This document shows, in pieces, positions 37,901 through 52,900 of a stretch of DNA of 64,000 nt. The DNA lies in NCBI RefSeq assembly GCF_040802235.1, contig NC_133161.1:16695001-16759000 (forward strand), in the 5' to 3' direction. The position numbers and the translations under genes are program-made. The notes beneath the pieces were generated by a model. It was not told where the DNA came from. It worked only from the letters and a program-made list of their open reading frames with translations, and made no database searches. Source of the stretch: Manis javanica. Taxonomy: Eukaryota; Chordata; Mammalia; Pholidota; Manidae. The stretch's first letter is position 1; every line of letters begins with the position of its first letter.

Positions 37901-40900
37901 GCAGCTTAAATCCTCAAATACAGAAAGGAAGGAATAGGCTCACCTTGCCGGGGTCCATCTCTATTAACGGTTTCTGACAGGCTGGGGGTGAAGAGGCACA
38001 CGGCATGTTGAAAGGTAGGGGAACTCTGTAACATGAGTGCCTGGCAATATTCCATGACATTGGCACAAATCTACAATGGAAGAAGAGCAGTAACAAGAAC
38101 TTAGCTCCCCAGTGCCCTAGTATCATAGAAATCCAGACTTGAAGGAGAACAGTTACAGACCAATTTATAAAATATAACAGAATTATAAATCAGTATGTAA
38201 AATTTTTCAGTTACTTTTATCAGATATTTTAAAGACATAAACAACTTTAAGAATGGTTACACAGTCTTACCTGTTGCATAGCCAGTTCTATCTCATCTTT
38301 CTTGCCCACTCTATCTCCCTCCACATTATCATCTTGAAATTTAAACAGACGCAGTCTGTCAGAGCCACCAAAGCGACTTAGTAGTCCTAAGCACTGGCGC
38401 TAGAAAGAAAAAGATACTTGTTCATACCTAATTGCACATGCTTAAAATTGGTGCCCTCTTTCTTGGAGGCGGGGGTGTAGAAAAAAGGAAAACTCAGTGG
38501 GGAATGGGATCACTCTTTAGAGCACCTGAATTCTTTCTCCAGCTGAGTCACTAAAGATAACACTGTTAAAGTTCACCTTTTTGCAAATGTTATTTGCTTG
38601 GCAGTCAACTCATTAAAAGAATACCAATTTTTTTCCAGCAGTTGATCCCACTATAATCTTAGTGTTGCCAAGCAATTTTTTGCATCACACCAAATAATTC
38701 CTTTGTAGATGTCCATTAAATAAACACAAGTTGATGAACAACCAGAGATGAAATAAGATGACAAAGAGAAGACAGTTTGTAAGAGAAGACAGGCATGTCC
38801 ATGATAATTTTGTCTACAAAGGCTCAAATTTAAAAGCTATTATTCCTGCAGTTGCTTCTGGGGACTTGGTAAAGGGGTTGTGAACACACAGGTAGTGTTG
38901 GCAGATGAAACGCACATGCCAACTGCTTGAAATGTTGATTATCTTTCACCTGAGAGTACTATTAGTCCTAATGTTCTCAGAAGGAATGGACAAGCTTTTC
39001 AAAATTGGCAGTATACCCAGTGGTTAGTATATGGGTTTGAAATCAGAGACATGAGTTCCAACAGGAGGTATATGACTTTTTGCTGTGAAACCTGGAACAA
39101 GTTACTTAACTTCTTCAAGCCTCCATATTCACATTTCTAGAGTGAAAACAGCAATTCCTACCTTTTAAGATTGTTGTCAGGATTACCTGAGACATGGAAT
39201 TACATTTAAAGTGTTTAGCATAAGTATTCTGCATAGTAAGTAGACAATAAATACATGCACTTTAAAAACTGGTAGCATACACACACAGAAAGTGAAGTAC
39301 ACATATACACACACATATATATCCTATTTAAACTGATGTTAATTACATAATTAGTTTGGATAAGACATAACATATTAAGGAGACTATAACATGAACTTAT
39401 TTTGCCAAAATAGTTGTATCTGTTTTTAAAACTTGTAACTGGCTGTTTGCTACTCTTAGAGATAAAACAGATGCACAAAGACATTTTCAGAGGTCACCTT
39501 ATGGAAGATTCAAAGGAAAAAGCCAGAAGACTGAAGAAAACCCAAAGTGTCCAGGCTTTGTTGGCACGAGTGCAAGCCTTTCTGGAGCACTGTTCGACAG
39601 TGATCCAGAACACCCTACATGTAAACCTTTGACTCAGGGATACCAGTTACGTTATTTAATCTACACTTTAAAAGATTTGCACACAAAATTGCTGAGGGTG
39701 GCATTTTTCTTTTGGAGTCTTCAAAAACAGTTTGTGAAAAGAGAAATGGTTAAGAAAATCACTGTCTCAAGTACACTGTACTATAAATAGAATTACTCTG
39801 CAGCCAATAAAAAGATGTTCAAAGCAGGCCTGGAGGTTCCCAGAAAGACTGATAAAATATCTAATTAATAAGGTACCTCAATAAGTTTGAATGTATTGAA
39901 AGATTATACAACTGGAGGAGAGTTCAGAATAAATTAGAAATGAGTACATAAAACCCAAGCAAATAACAAAAGAAACAATTATTTACTGTAGGGAAAACAC
40001 AATGTTACACAGACAAGTAACATATCACCATGGTTTAATGATAAATAACATTTACACAGTAAGAAAAGTAACACTAACTATCGATCTGCAAAATTATGAT
40101 ATAATTATGTTGAGTTGGGGTGGGCATTTGTGAGAAATGTACATAATATTGTATGGTGGAAGGAAAGGAATAAAGAGGTCTAAATTCTCATCTTCCTTGA
40201 TAGAAAGTCAATAGATTCCCAAAACTGGAAAATCAAGTAGCAGCAATATTAAGCATATTATTTTGAGACACCAAAGGATCTAATGAAACCATAGAAAGTG
40301 TTTGTCCAAATTCCAGGGAACAGACTGAGGGGGGGTGAGAGAACTGTTGTATTTTATTATATGGCTTATAGCTGCTCTTTAAAGAAAAAAGAATCAGTTA
40401 CCTGGAATCTTCCAATATGTCCCTGTAGCTCCATTAGAGATCCTTCATTTACATCAACATCAAGTTCACTTAATATACCTACAAAATTTGGAATGCTTTT
40501 AAATGTAGTTTTTTAGTTAACGAAATAAAAACATTAAAAAACTAGGAAAAGCAGTTCTGGTATTTTATATTCTTTATGTGCATAAACATAGACTTTGCCA
40601 AGAAGGAGTTATGAAAAATATGACTTTACAAACACTGCATGTTCATCAACATACATTCATTCACATGTGCTCTAAATCTAGATTGAATTAATAACTTTAC
40701 AAGGCACTTTTTAAAGTTTTAGGATAAACCTACTTTTTATTTATAACCATAAAAGTAAAAATTTTCTAAAGTCACCATTAAATTACTTTTTCATCAAAGA
40801 GTTTAGAATATGAAACACCAGAATGAAACACATTTCTTTTCTCTTTGAACTCTTCTAGGTAGTTATCACTTAATTTTTTTCCCCCTTAAACAAAGCATCG

Positions 40901-43900
40901 TTTGCATAGACACAAAAAAGATTCTATTCAACTTCTCAGTTTGGATCCACTACAAAATTCCTCAATCCGGCTGACCAACTTCTTAGCGCACCACAGCTCC
41001 TTTCATTTCTGGTGGAGCCCTCTAAGCAAACCCACACAGGTCATTCTCCCCCCACTGATTTCTCTGTCCCATGTCTGCAGTCATGCTGAGAACCCACCTG
41101 CACCTATCCCAGCAACCCTAACTTCATTTTTTCACAATTCCTTTAATTCACTTCTTACTTATAAGCATACGCTCCACAGTATGTAATCCACAATCTGCTC
41201 ATTTGTCCCTTATAACAATAAGCCCTCCTCTTTCTAGATTTCTCAGCCCATGACTCCAACCTAAACCTACAGAAAATTCTCTTACATCTGGAACATGCTG
41301 GCTTGTCACACGCCACCTGCCTCCTTACTCCACTAGATCCCAACTCTTCCCACCTCCACCTGCTCTGGAAGTCTGCTCCCAGAATCACGTTCTTCTCCAG
41401 CACACTAAAATACCCTGCCAGAGGACTTTTCTTTACTATTTGAAAATATGTCCAGGTTTCCCTTGTACTCCAAAACAAAACAAAAACAAGCAAAAACCTA
41501 GTTAATCTCAAATTCTTGAAACGTTTTTTCTACATTGATATTTATAATTGTTATGTCCTCCTTTCCCATCTTAAATTAAACCACTTGAACACTGGATTTT
41601 GCACCTAACACTGCATGGGACTTTGGCTTTTTCCTCTTTGTCCTCAAACTTTCTGATCTCAGCAACATGTGTGGTTATTCCAGTTCTTTTCTCCGCCTGC
41701 ACATCAACTGCTGTCTCCACTTAGAAAGACCACCAATTCTCAGTTTCTGTAAGATCTTCAGTTAAATGCCACTGACAATCCTGCATATACAAAACAATGT
41801 GTAACCAAGGGCTAAACACTGCAGAATAGGATTAACGGGAGTGAAAACTGGTTTTAAAAATTGTTTAAAATTTTGATTGGGAGGATATTTGGCATTACCT
41901 TTTTAAAAAAATTCAAGTATATATATTTCTGACCAATAACTTCCAGGAATTTATCAAGCCTACCAGCTCAATTCTACAGAACTGTACTGTATACACACAC
42001 AAACACACACACAGTTATTAAATGCCACACTGTTAGAAATTTAAAAAAATATCGTAATAGTCAGTATGCTGTAGGAGTTTGGTTAAACAACAGAGGTCTT
42101 ATTAACTATCTCACAATGAGAAAACTTTGTAGGCAATAAAAGAGATGAGGTAGGAGTTATATGTGCTGATGAGAAAAGATCTCAAGACACAATGGGACAA
42201 AAAGTTACGAAGCAGTGAGTATGGAACAATTTCACTTGAATAGGGAAGGAAATGTTTATACACACATGTATAAAAATCTCTAGGAAAATAAACTAAACTG
42301 ATAACTGACTCCTTTTAGAGAGCAGGAATTGCTGGTCAGGGTATTTTTACTCTGTCCTTTTGATTGAATTTATCATGAGCATGTTAAAATAAATTGTGTT
42401 TTTAGAATATGATCTTAATACACTGTCAGGATCAGATGTTGCTATTAGCAAAATAAAGAATTTGTATGCATTAAAAAAAATTAATGTAAGGAGATTTCAT
42501 CAATAAAACCACCTTGTCAGAGGATTTGATAAAAGGTAAATTTTCTTTATATCTAAATTCAAGGCTTTTGGGTTGGGATGGCAGAATGAAGTGATATCAT
42601 AGAATGTTCATCCTATCATCAACCTACAAAATAAATGAAATTCAACAGAAAAGGAATGGGACCAACTTTGCCATAATCACTGAAGAATGGTGGTGGCTAA
42701 AAAAAAAAAAGGAGAGTAAATTCTGGTGGCCTAAGCAGCATGATCTAGCTCATGACCCTTCCCCATCCCTCAGAAGCAGTATGGTGAGAAGAAGATAAAC
42801 CAACACAGTCTTGCAAATTCTCATAGAGACTCTGCAATTTGCAGAGAAGCATATTAGAGTAATCAGGTAAGCCTTGGAGAAATCAAAGGAACACTGTTAG
42901 GAGGAAAAGCGCCATTTAACACTATGGGACCCTAGTAGAAGCAAGAAGGATGGCCTGACTTGGTACTAAGGACACCGTGGTGAACTGGGGAAACGAGCAC
43001 AGTAAAACCACAGAACTGCGAAACACTATGTCTGCATGGAGTGGAAGCACATCTCCAAGTGCTTCAATAGGGACTGCACTCTGCTCTCCTAAGCCCTCTT
43101 TTTTTCCCAATACAAAGAGCTCAAGCACTGAGACACGCTGGAGAGGAAAAAGTATTGAGGGTGGTGGGATGGAATCAGGGTTGGCCTCAGACTTCACCAG
43201 AGCAACATTAAGATGGAGGCAGTACAGACAGGATTTAAGCACACAGGCCCAGAAGGTATACTGCTGGCAAACTATACTACCAGTATAGTCTATGTGACTT
43301 TGGACAAGTTAATGTCTCTCTGCCTCAGTTTCCTCATCTATGAAATGTGGGTAGTAATAGCTTTACCTCATAAAATTGTCATGAGGATTAAAATAAATTA
43401 ACATGCTAAAAAACAGTATTTGACATATAAATGCTTGATAAATATGAGCTATTATCATTAATATTACAAATTTCAGAGAAAGAAATCATAATCAGCTATG
43501 CTATCATTTAAGAATAAGGGCAATTTTTAGATGTTTGTAAGCTTTAGAGAATTCAGAGACTGTAACATACTTCTTCCTGGGAGATGGAACCTCAATGCAA
43601 ACTAAAAATATCAAGAGGTAACACAGGAACAGCAAGGCCCTTAGAGGAAAAAAAACGGTTTATTTTTTTAATGAATCCATGTAAATATACAAGTATACCT
43701 AAACAGCTGAGGAGTATGGTTGCAGGATTGCATGTAAATATTATAAAAACTGACAAAGTAAAAATAATACAAACATAATCTGATGGTGGAAGAACTATAA
43801 GTCATTTGATCTTTCACATCAGGAGTTAATGGATTCTGTCTAAAACATACATGTAATAAATTAAAATGAAAAAGAAATGACCAAATTTTCTTAATAATTT

Positions 43901-46900
43901 TTCATAATCTTTTCTTCTTCTTAATCATAGTGATCTTTTAAGAACTAATATCTCTTATACTCTTGTAATGATGAAACATCTGTCTGGAATTCAGCAATGT
44001 CTTTAATTTCTCTTCAATTCGTTTTTTATCTGTTAAGTGCATGTAAAATTAGTTGTTTTCTAAAACTGCATAAAAACAGTAATTCCATTCTCGTAAGTTA
44101 CCCCTGTATGTCTCTGTTTCTCTGTATTTATCTTGCTTTCATATATACATATACATAGAACAGTTTCTGAAAAGCTATTTGCCAAGTGTTAACATCTGGT
44201 AATTTCTAGGTAGTAGGATTCTGCGTGTTATTTATTTTCTTGAACTCTTTGAAGTTTTTATATGAGCAGATACCATTTTCATAAATATAAATTCATTACT
44301 TGAAAAAAAAGCAGTTAATTCTTAGCAACAATTTTAATTAAGTCATACATAGCTGCAAATAAAAACCTCACTTGATTAAGTGTGTGTCAGTCTGTAAATA
44401 TTTATTACAAGTCCACTCAATGTAATCAACTCACCAGGAAGTGCTGCTTTACTTATGATTCCTGTCAGCAGAGCCAATTCCTGCAAAGACCCGGCGCTAA
44501 CATCCTGACAGCGCAGGATAGCTTGTATAGTATCAGAATGCGCAATGAGAAACTGCAACACCTAAGCACAAGGGAAGGACAAGAAATGGAAAGAACAGAG
44601 GTGGAAGAGTAGGAAATTACATTATAAATTTATAATTCATCTTTTTAATATCATTAAAGCAAGTAATTTGATGTAATGAATTATGATGGATGTAACGTTA
44701 GATAAGCAATTGTCTTTTGCATTTATATAGTTTATTCAAGAACCAAACATTTACCTAAAATTCCTTAGAAAGCTAAAGGATTATTGCAAAGTTTAGAAAC
44801 TAACATATTTAGAAGCTATTGTAGAAGAGTACAATATAACTTAGAATTACTATATGAAAACTCTTTCTTGACCCCATTTTCTTTTTTTTGTCCAAATAGA
44901 ACTAGAATGTGAGTTTAAAATGAAGGGGTATAAAAAGGACTTAGAGTATTCACATTGCTCTATGAAAGTCTGACTAGCCTGACATGGGGACAATTACATA
45001 AAAGCTTTCGTTTAATTCTCCTTTTGATATGTTAAATGTGAATGAGAGAAAAATCCTGACCTCTAAACGCAGCCTTTCACCTTTGCATTTTGTAGTGTAC
45101 CATCACGAAGGACTAATGATTTTCACATAAGCCATTTCAACTAGATTATAAACGCCTTAGAGGGAGAGACTATGCCAAAAACAAGACAAATACCGCAATC
45201 ACTCAGGAACTGTGTCCCTTTAATTTTTTAATGAATTTCTGGCGTTAGCCCATAATTGCTGATGTAGAACTCAGTAATTTGTAATTTTAAAAGCTCCTCA
45301 AGGAGTTTTGCTATAGTCACTACAAGACTGGGATTGGAAAACTACCGTCTTCTATCACAATGTTCCACTAAAAAATCTTAATCTCAACTGGAAGGAAGAC
45401 TAGAAGAGTCCTTGAGTTTTAATGAGTTGAGCACCCGTGAGAGGGGCAGAATGTCACCTAGACTAATGCAGGGAAAAACAAAGTGCCACAAAGAAACAGC
45501 AGCATTCTATGGTGCTGAGATAAGCCTGAAGACTGACGGCAGGGAAAGCAGATAAAATTACTACAAATTCTGAGGACATAGTTTCTGAGGGTGTCACAGT
45601 AATACAGCAATACAATAAAAGATTGCAATTCATAATAAGCCTAATGAATCAGCTGAAAAGCTAAATTACATATTATATTATTAGTTTAAGAAAACAAAGA
45701 TTTTTTTTGAAGGTTTCACTGAAAAGCAAAAATAAAACTAATTTCTGATGCTCAAAGAAAAAAATACTAGAAAATTCACTGACTTAAATTATTTCAGTCC
45801 CTAAATGTGACATTATCATCTATCTTTTGTAATTTTCTGCAAGGCCTAATAGAGTACATAGCCTCCTCTCAAAAAATACCTCTTTAAAATAACATTTTAG
45901 AAGCCAGCTTATTCATATCACAGTAACTGCTTCCTCTTATAGAAGAACAAATTATATTCTTACTTTCCATTTCGCTGTTCTATTAATTGTGGTGTTTCAT
46001 TCAAACAAGAATACAAAGAATGGGCCAATGAAATGCAAAACAATGTACAGAGGACTGTTTTCAATACCTAGGACTGCCACAAACAGTATAATGAAGGTAA
46101 ATTCACTTATGCTTTCTATGCCTAGGGTCTCTGCATTTGTGAAATGAGGATTTTGCACTAGACAATTTCTACATTAAGTACTCCCCTTACCTGCCCTGCT
46201 GCTTGCAAGTGCTGGGCCATACTAGATGTAAGGATGACCTGGCATAAGCGGAGAGCCGGAAGGAGAATTTGACGATACCGGTCCACTGGCGTAGGGATGA
46301 ACATGGGGGGCTCTCTCATGCTAATAAACATGCTTCATTCATTTCCACCAAACAAGGAGAGAAACAGTTGAACAATTAGGGTACACTCTACCAGACCCTG
46401 CCATCTCCATGACAAACCATCAAAGGTGGCAGATAAAGATGTGAAGTTACTAATGGGCACTCTGCATCCCATACAATTAGTAAAAACACAATTACTTGAA
46501 TTTTGAAAAATCTTCATAAAGAAAATATGCACCATTTGAAAAGGCAATGCTTGGACTTTCCTAAACCTATTTATTTTATTCTAAATATCCCCATGGGCAT
46601 AGAGACTATGTGTAAGAAACAATTAAAAAGAAAAAATGTTTACTTCCCCCAAATTTCCCTCTCCTATACCCAAAGTCAAAAATCAAATAACATTGTCAAT
46701 TGTATTAAAAAATACCAAGACTTAAAAAGTTAAAAAGGTTTGCAAAATCACTAACTTTTAAGATTGTCTGAGAACATTGTATTAATAAACTACTATTACT
46801 GCAAATATTCAAATTTTTGACAAAAGAAAACGGTTGCCAATATGGGAATAAAAGGAAGTAGAAGAAAAGCTTTACACAGACAAGTGATAATAATACGCTA

Positions 46901-49900
46901 TGAACTGAGTAATGTAATTAACTCAATCCTCTTTACCCAATAACTCTCATGTTTAAAACGTTGGTAAGCAATAAAAAAATTTTTTGGGGGGGGCGGTTAA
47001 ACAATTCTACAGGTAAGCCTGAAAAACTCAAATATTCAATTTGGCAATGGATCTTTCGAAGAAAATTAGTAAAACTGACCGATGTATTCTTTACTGCTAA
47101 AAGAGTATGCTATCTGCCTAACAAAGTTGTGATCTAACAGAAAAAGGAAAAAGAAAATCTATTTTCAGACTGAACTTGGAAATCTGTTAAAAGGCTTGAA
47201 ATTTAAAAAAATTGACTTGAAGCTTTCAAATTAGTAAACAGGTGGAAATGTTAAAATGTTTTACCATAAACGGTAAAATGTTAAAATGAGAAAAGTATAA
47301 AATACTATTCAAGTCACAGAACACTATTGAAGCCAGGAAAAGGAAATCCACAACAAATTAGAATTACAATTCTTTAAAAGACCATTACAACTTAAAACAT
47401 GTATTTCAACTGAACAAAACAATTAAGTTGGGAAGAAAAACATTTATTAACAAAATGCTCTCCCATTTCCCTCTATTACTGCTCTAACATGAAAAGCATT
47501 AGGTTCCTACCCTCTTTTACCCAACTTCCATTTATTAGTAAATGGCAGGGGTGTAAAAAAAATTTTCAAAATCAAAAAATACTGCTCAAACAGAATTATA
47601 AACCAGTGGCAAAACTGTTTGGAATTTCTTTTTTCCTTAATAGTCCTTTAGGGGGAACTTAACCAAACTAGTCCTTATGGACACTTACCCCTGTGGGTCC
47701 ATTTCTGGGCGCATGTCATAGACTTGGCACTGTGCCAGTCTCACAATCACCCCCGACCTTAGCAGCTCTAAAGCGCCCTGCTGTATCTTAGCCACTCTTG
47801 TGAGAAATGCCTAAGAAATTACAAAAGGAACATCATCAGTAGAGAAATCATATCCAAGGGGCTCAGATAAAAGAGAGACTCCCAGCCGGGTGTCTCTCTC
47901 GGGCACCTACTCGGGAGGCTGAGGCCGGAGGCTCGCTTGAGCCCAGGAGTTCTGGGCTGTAGTGCGCTATGCCGATCGGGTGTCCGCACTAAGTTCGGCA
48001 TCAATATGGTGACCTCCCGGGAGCGGGGGACCACCAGGTTGCCTAAGGAGGGGTGAACTGGCCCAGGTCGGAAACGGGGCAGGTCAAAACTCCTGTGCTG
48101 ATCAAAAGAGAGACTCCCTTACTGCATATTCCTGATCTTTTAAATCATCAGAGAAATTCTCGTCTAGCTGTGAAGGGGCACATTATACCACCCTTCTCAC
48201 ATGATTTTTATGAGGATTAAACGGCACAGCGCATCTGAAGTGCCGTACACAACGCCTTGTATGACTGAAGTAGTCAACCAAAGTACAGTTTCTGTCGTTG
48301 TGTGGGCAATGGAGGGCAGGGAGGAGCGTTTCGCTAACAGCTGTAGCTCTCATACCTAGCACCATGCCTGGTGTACAAAAGGCATTAATAAAATACTTGC
48401 AGAGTGAGTGGAGGGAAAAACGAATGAGGACTCTAAGACGTGCTTCTATTACTATTTGACACTGTTATTTTTAATCAGGAAGAAACAATTAAAACAATTA
48501 GAGGAAAAGAAAAGATGGATTACATACTGTAGTGAAAATCCTGGTTTAAGGTAGAACCAGCACATCTACCTTGGGAGGCTCAGTAGGCACCTGATGCAGT
48601 CAGAATCTTGCTGTGGAAGGACAATGTGGCTTACTACTCTCCTCACACAGCACAGGGTGTCATACCGCTAGCCACTGCCAACAACCTAAGCAAGTGAGTG
48701 GCAGTCCCATGACCCAGCTAACCCTCAGGCGCACTTCAACTCAACTTTGGCATGCTTAGAAGATACATTTCCAGCACACGTTCCTCAATGTAAAACTCCT
48801 AAGATATGTCTACAATTCACATGATAGATATATTCAAAATGTAAGCAGCATTAATGCTCTTTAATACATCCATAGCCCCAAGTGGAAAATGAGCTGCTAT
48901 TTAACTTTCAATGAATATAAAGCCTTACCATTTTGGATTCGTAAGTATAAAGGGCTTTTAAAAGGGGAGGTTGTGGAATGAGTAAACTCTGCAAAGTATG
49001 GTCATCTTCTACCAAGCTGTCCACAAGCACCTTCAAATAGCCGCTGTTAGAAATATACAAAAGCCATTGCTGCTGCTTATCTACAGAGACAATCCGATCA
49101 AGTAGCGCCAGTGCCAGCATCTGAAGAAAGAATAAATTCAAGTCCAAAACACGAAAGTGGCTACCAAAATCAATGAAAGGAACTGCTTTTATCTGGAAAT
49201 ATTCAGAACTTTTCTTATAAGGAGGATAGTTGCAATGAAACTTTCTTATTTTCCTTTATAGAGAAATTGAAAGCTATGTATCCAAAACCTTGATTAACAA
49301 AAGGAAAATTTTCAGGTCATATTTCTGAAACAAAACCCTAAATATTAAAACAGTGGCATTAAATATGTTTTTCAGAATCTAAATATTACTGGTTGGAGGA
49401 AAAGGTTTTTAAAAATAGCTTTTTTCCCTAATTACAAAGCTTTAAATGCTCATTACAAAAAACATAGAAAAGTATATAGAATATACATAGTCTAAACACA
49501 GTTAATTTTGATCTATCTCCTCCCAGTCTTCTTTCTATGCACAAAAACCCTTCAAATATTTTTCTAACATAACCAAGAATTTACTACACAGTTTATATTT
49601 TACCCTATTTTTAAAAATCCTGTTTCCCATGATCTTCAAAAACATGATTCAAATGTTGTTTTATTTTCCACCAGTCCAAAGTCACTTTCTCATTGCATTA
49701 TCATAGTATTCAAAGAAATACAAATGAAAATTCTCCACAAAGCAGAGAAAGATATATTTAGTATAAAATCTGTTAACACAGAATTCTCTTAACGAAAGAG
49801 CTTTATTAAGCAGCATCTCTGTTGTTTCTACCAGTATAAGGATGACCTTAAAAACAGCAGAAAGATTATTCTGAGGGAAAATTCTGAACTAACTGAGATT

Positions 49901-52900
49901 TTGAACAGAATTAAAATATATGAATAAACAAAACAGAATTCGAAATTATAGCAAATGAGCAAACTCACTAAAAGACTTTACAGAAAATAATTCTCATATC
50001 TAACATACATTTGAAAATTTATACTTTCAGAAGTCAAACTACTTATTCAGTTATACTACTTAACAGGAAATACTATACCCTTCCAATCTCATGACCATCA
50101 CAAGCGTCTCGACAGACCACTTCCATGAGGGCAGCGCCGTAGCTCTCAATGATAGCTATGTTTTCTCGCTGTAATTTACTAAATACATCTTCAGGGGCTG
50201 TCAGTCTTTCCCACATGGTTTTCTTGGCTAAAAGGGTTACAATAGGAAAAGTTTATCACATTTCAATGAAAAACAGTTTGGAAATTTGAATAATTACACC
50301 TCAGACACAAGTAGAAAAATCCTTTCATGCTGCATGTACACGAAGGCCCACCAACCAGTAAGTTCTAATTTCCTTTCTCCTCTTAACTCTTGATAATTTA
50401 TACTTGGGGCCAGCAAAGGCCCATGAGAGAAATCTGACCTGTTTTTTATAAAGTTTCAATGCAACACAGCCATCATTATTCATTTTCACATTGTCTCTGG
50501 CTGCTTCCCCACTATAATGACAAAGCTGAGTAGCGTAAAAGACAGCATATAGCTTGCAAGGCCTAAAATACTATCTGGCACTTTACAAAAATAGTTTGTT
50601 GGTATTCTGGCATATATCATCCAATTTAAGACTTACTGTTTCATAAAACATATGTTGCCATTTCTACTATATTATGAAAACAACTCAATTATTATTTCCT
50701 GCTCCCTGGAACTGAAAATGGTCAGTCACCAGATGATTACTCATTTCTGTTTGTATTGTGAAAAACTGGAAATAATCTAAATGTCCAAAATGGGTAGGCG
50801 AAATGAATTGTGGTATGTCCACATGTGGAAAAACCAAGAGAGCTAATCAAAATATTTAATGAAGGGGAAAAAGTCTATAAAATACTAAGTGGAAAGAAAA
50901 GGGAGTTTATAAATCAATACAAAAAGATGGTAAAGCTGTGATAATTATCTTAGAAGAGTAGAATATGTGACTTATTAGTATGTTCCAATAAATGTTTATC
51001 TTGACATAAAAAATAAAAGGCATTTTTAAAATACCTTTATTTATAGTTATTAATTTTCAGTCAGGTTCTAAGGTTCTAGGACCTGACTCAGACTGCAAAT
51101 AAACAAAAGGAGTGGTTAGAAATCTACATCTAAATTCATGTCAAGCAATAAGCCTATACTTATTATGCACACATATACAGTATAGCTAGTTTTTAAGCCA
51201 CTTATTGAAGTCAGACTCAAAGGACCAGAGTCAACAGCAGGCTCTATGAAAGATGCTCTATGAAATTCTTTTAGTCCCACTACATTATGACAAAAATCAC
51301 AAGTGTATTTGTATATAATTCTAGATCATACTAATGCCTAGACCATAAAAATTTGAAGTCTCACAATACGATTCTCAAAAATTTTTAAATGCCAATAAAT
51401 TGTTTTCTGATCTTCCGTTTAAAAAGACAAATGGCGGTCGGAGCCAACATGGTGGCATGAGTAGGACAGTGGGAATCTCCTCCCAAAAAACATATATATT
51501 TTTGAAAATACAACAAATACAACTAATCCTAAAACAGAGACCAGAAGACAGAGGACAACAGTCAGACTACATCCACATGTACGAGAGCCCAGCGCCTGGT
51601 GAAAGGGGTAAGATACAACCCCTGGCCCGGCAGGACTCGAGCACACCACCCCCCAGTTCCCGGTGGGAAGGAGAGGGAGCCCAGGACTGCTAAACACCCA
51701 GCCCCAGCCATCCTCACCAGAGCACAGACACAGTGCATGCGTGGAGGGCTGGAAACTAGGGAAACAGAGCAGCAAGACCTCTGAGCGGGTCCCGAAGCTG
51801 ATGCCCCTGTGACAAAGAAAAGCGAGTGCTTTTTGAAAGTCTTAAACGGACAGGGACGCAACAGCTGGACAGAAATAACCCAGGTCACAGCCCAGCACCT
51901 GGAAATTTCAGGGAAACCTGGGCACACTAACCCCCTAGGCAACAGCTCTGAGACCCTCAGGGAGGTAAACAGCCAAACAGCCCCCCTGTCCATTATCCCT
52001 CCAGGGAGCAGCCATAGCACAGAAGCAGCCTGAGGCTGGCCACGCCCACAGCAAGGGAGCTTCCTCCATACCAGCCCGGCAAGACACAGACCCAGTCTAC
52101 ACGCAATTGCCCAACACAGGCCACTAGGGGTCGCAGTTATCCCAGTAAAGAAAGGCCAGTAGCAAGTGAAAAGTTTGGCCCCCCCAGCTGACAGTCAATA
52201 GCACCTGTCAACAAGAAAAGGAAAAAAATATGATCCGGACAAGACTAACCCAGACAGCTTCGGCATCTGCTACATCTTCCCCTGAGAAGGAACCTGGGGA
52301 GATAGATTTAACCAGTCTTCCTGAAAAAGAATTCAAAACAAAAGTCATAACCATGCTGATGGACTTGCAGAGAAATATGCAAGAACTAAGGAAGGAGAAT
52401 ACAGAAATAAAACAAGCTCTGGAAGGACTTCAAAACAGAATGAACGAGATGCAAGAGACCATTAATGGACTAGAAAACAGAGAATAGGAACGCAGAGAAG
52501 CTGATGCAGAGAGAAATAAAAGGATCTCCAGGAATGAAAGAATTCTAAGAGAGCTGAGTGACCAACGAAACGGAACAATATCCACATTATATGGGTACCA
52601 GAAGAAGAGAGAGAAAAAAGAATAGAAAGTGTCTTTGAAGAAATAATTGCTGAAAACTTCCCCAAACTAGGGAAGGAAATGGCCTCTCAGACCACAGAGG
52701 TACACAGAACTCCCATGACAAGGGATCCAAGGAGGGCAACACCAAGACACATAATAATTAAAATGGCAAAGATCAAAGACAAGGACAAAGTATTAAAGGC
52801 AGCCAGAGAGAAAAACAAGGTTACCTACAAAGGAAAACCCATCAGGCTATCATCAGACTTCTCAACAGAAACCCTACAGGCCAGAAGAGAACGGCATGAT

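Noticed and set aside
47885-48103. 7SL as a working gene or as an Alu/B1 SINE
   Set aside because: It lacks the 3' part, and keeps the S domain that Alu and B1 lack; duplications mark a retrocopy.
51562-52020. - strand ORF of 152 codons
   Set aside because: Antisense to the L1 5' UTR; GC-rich shadow frame.
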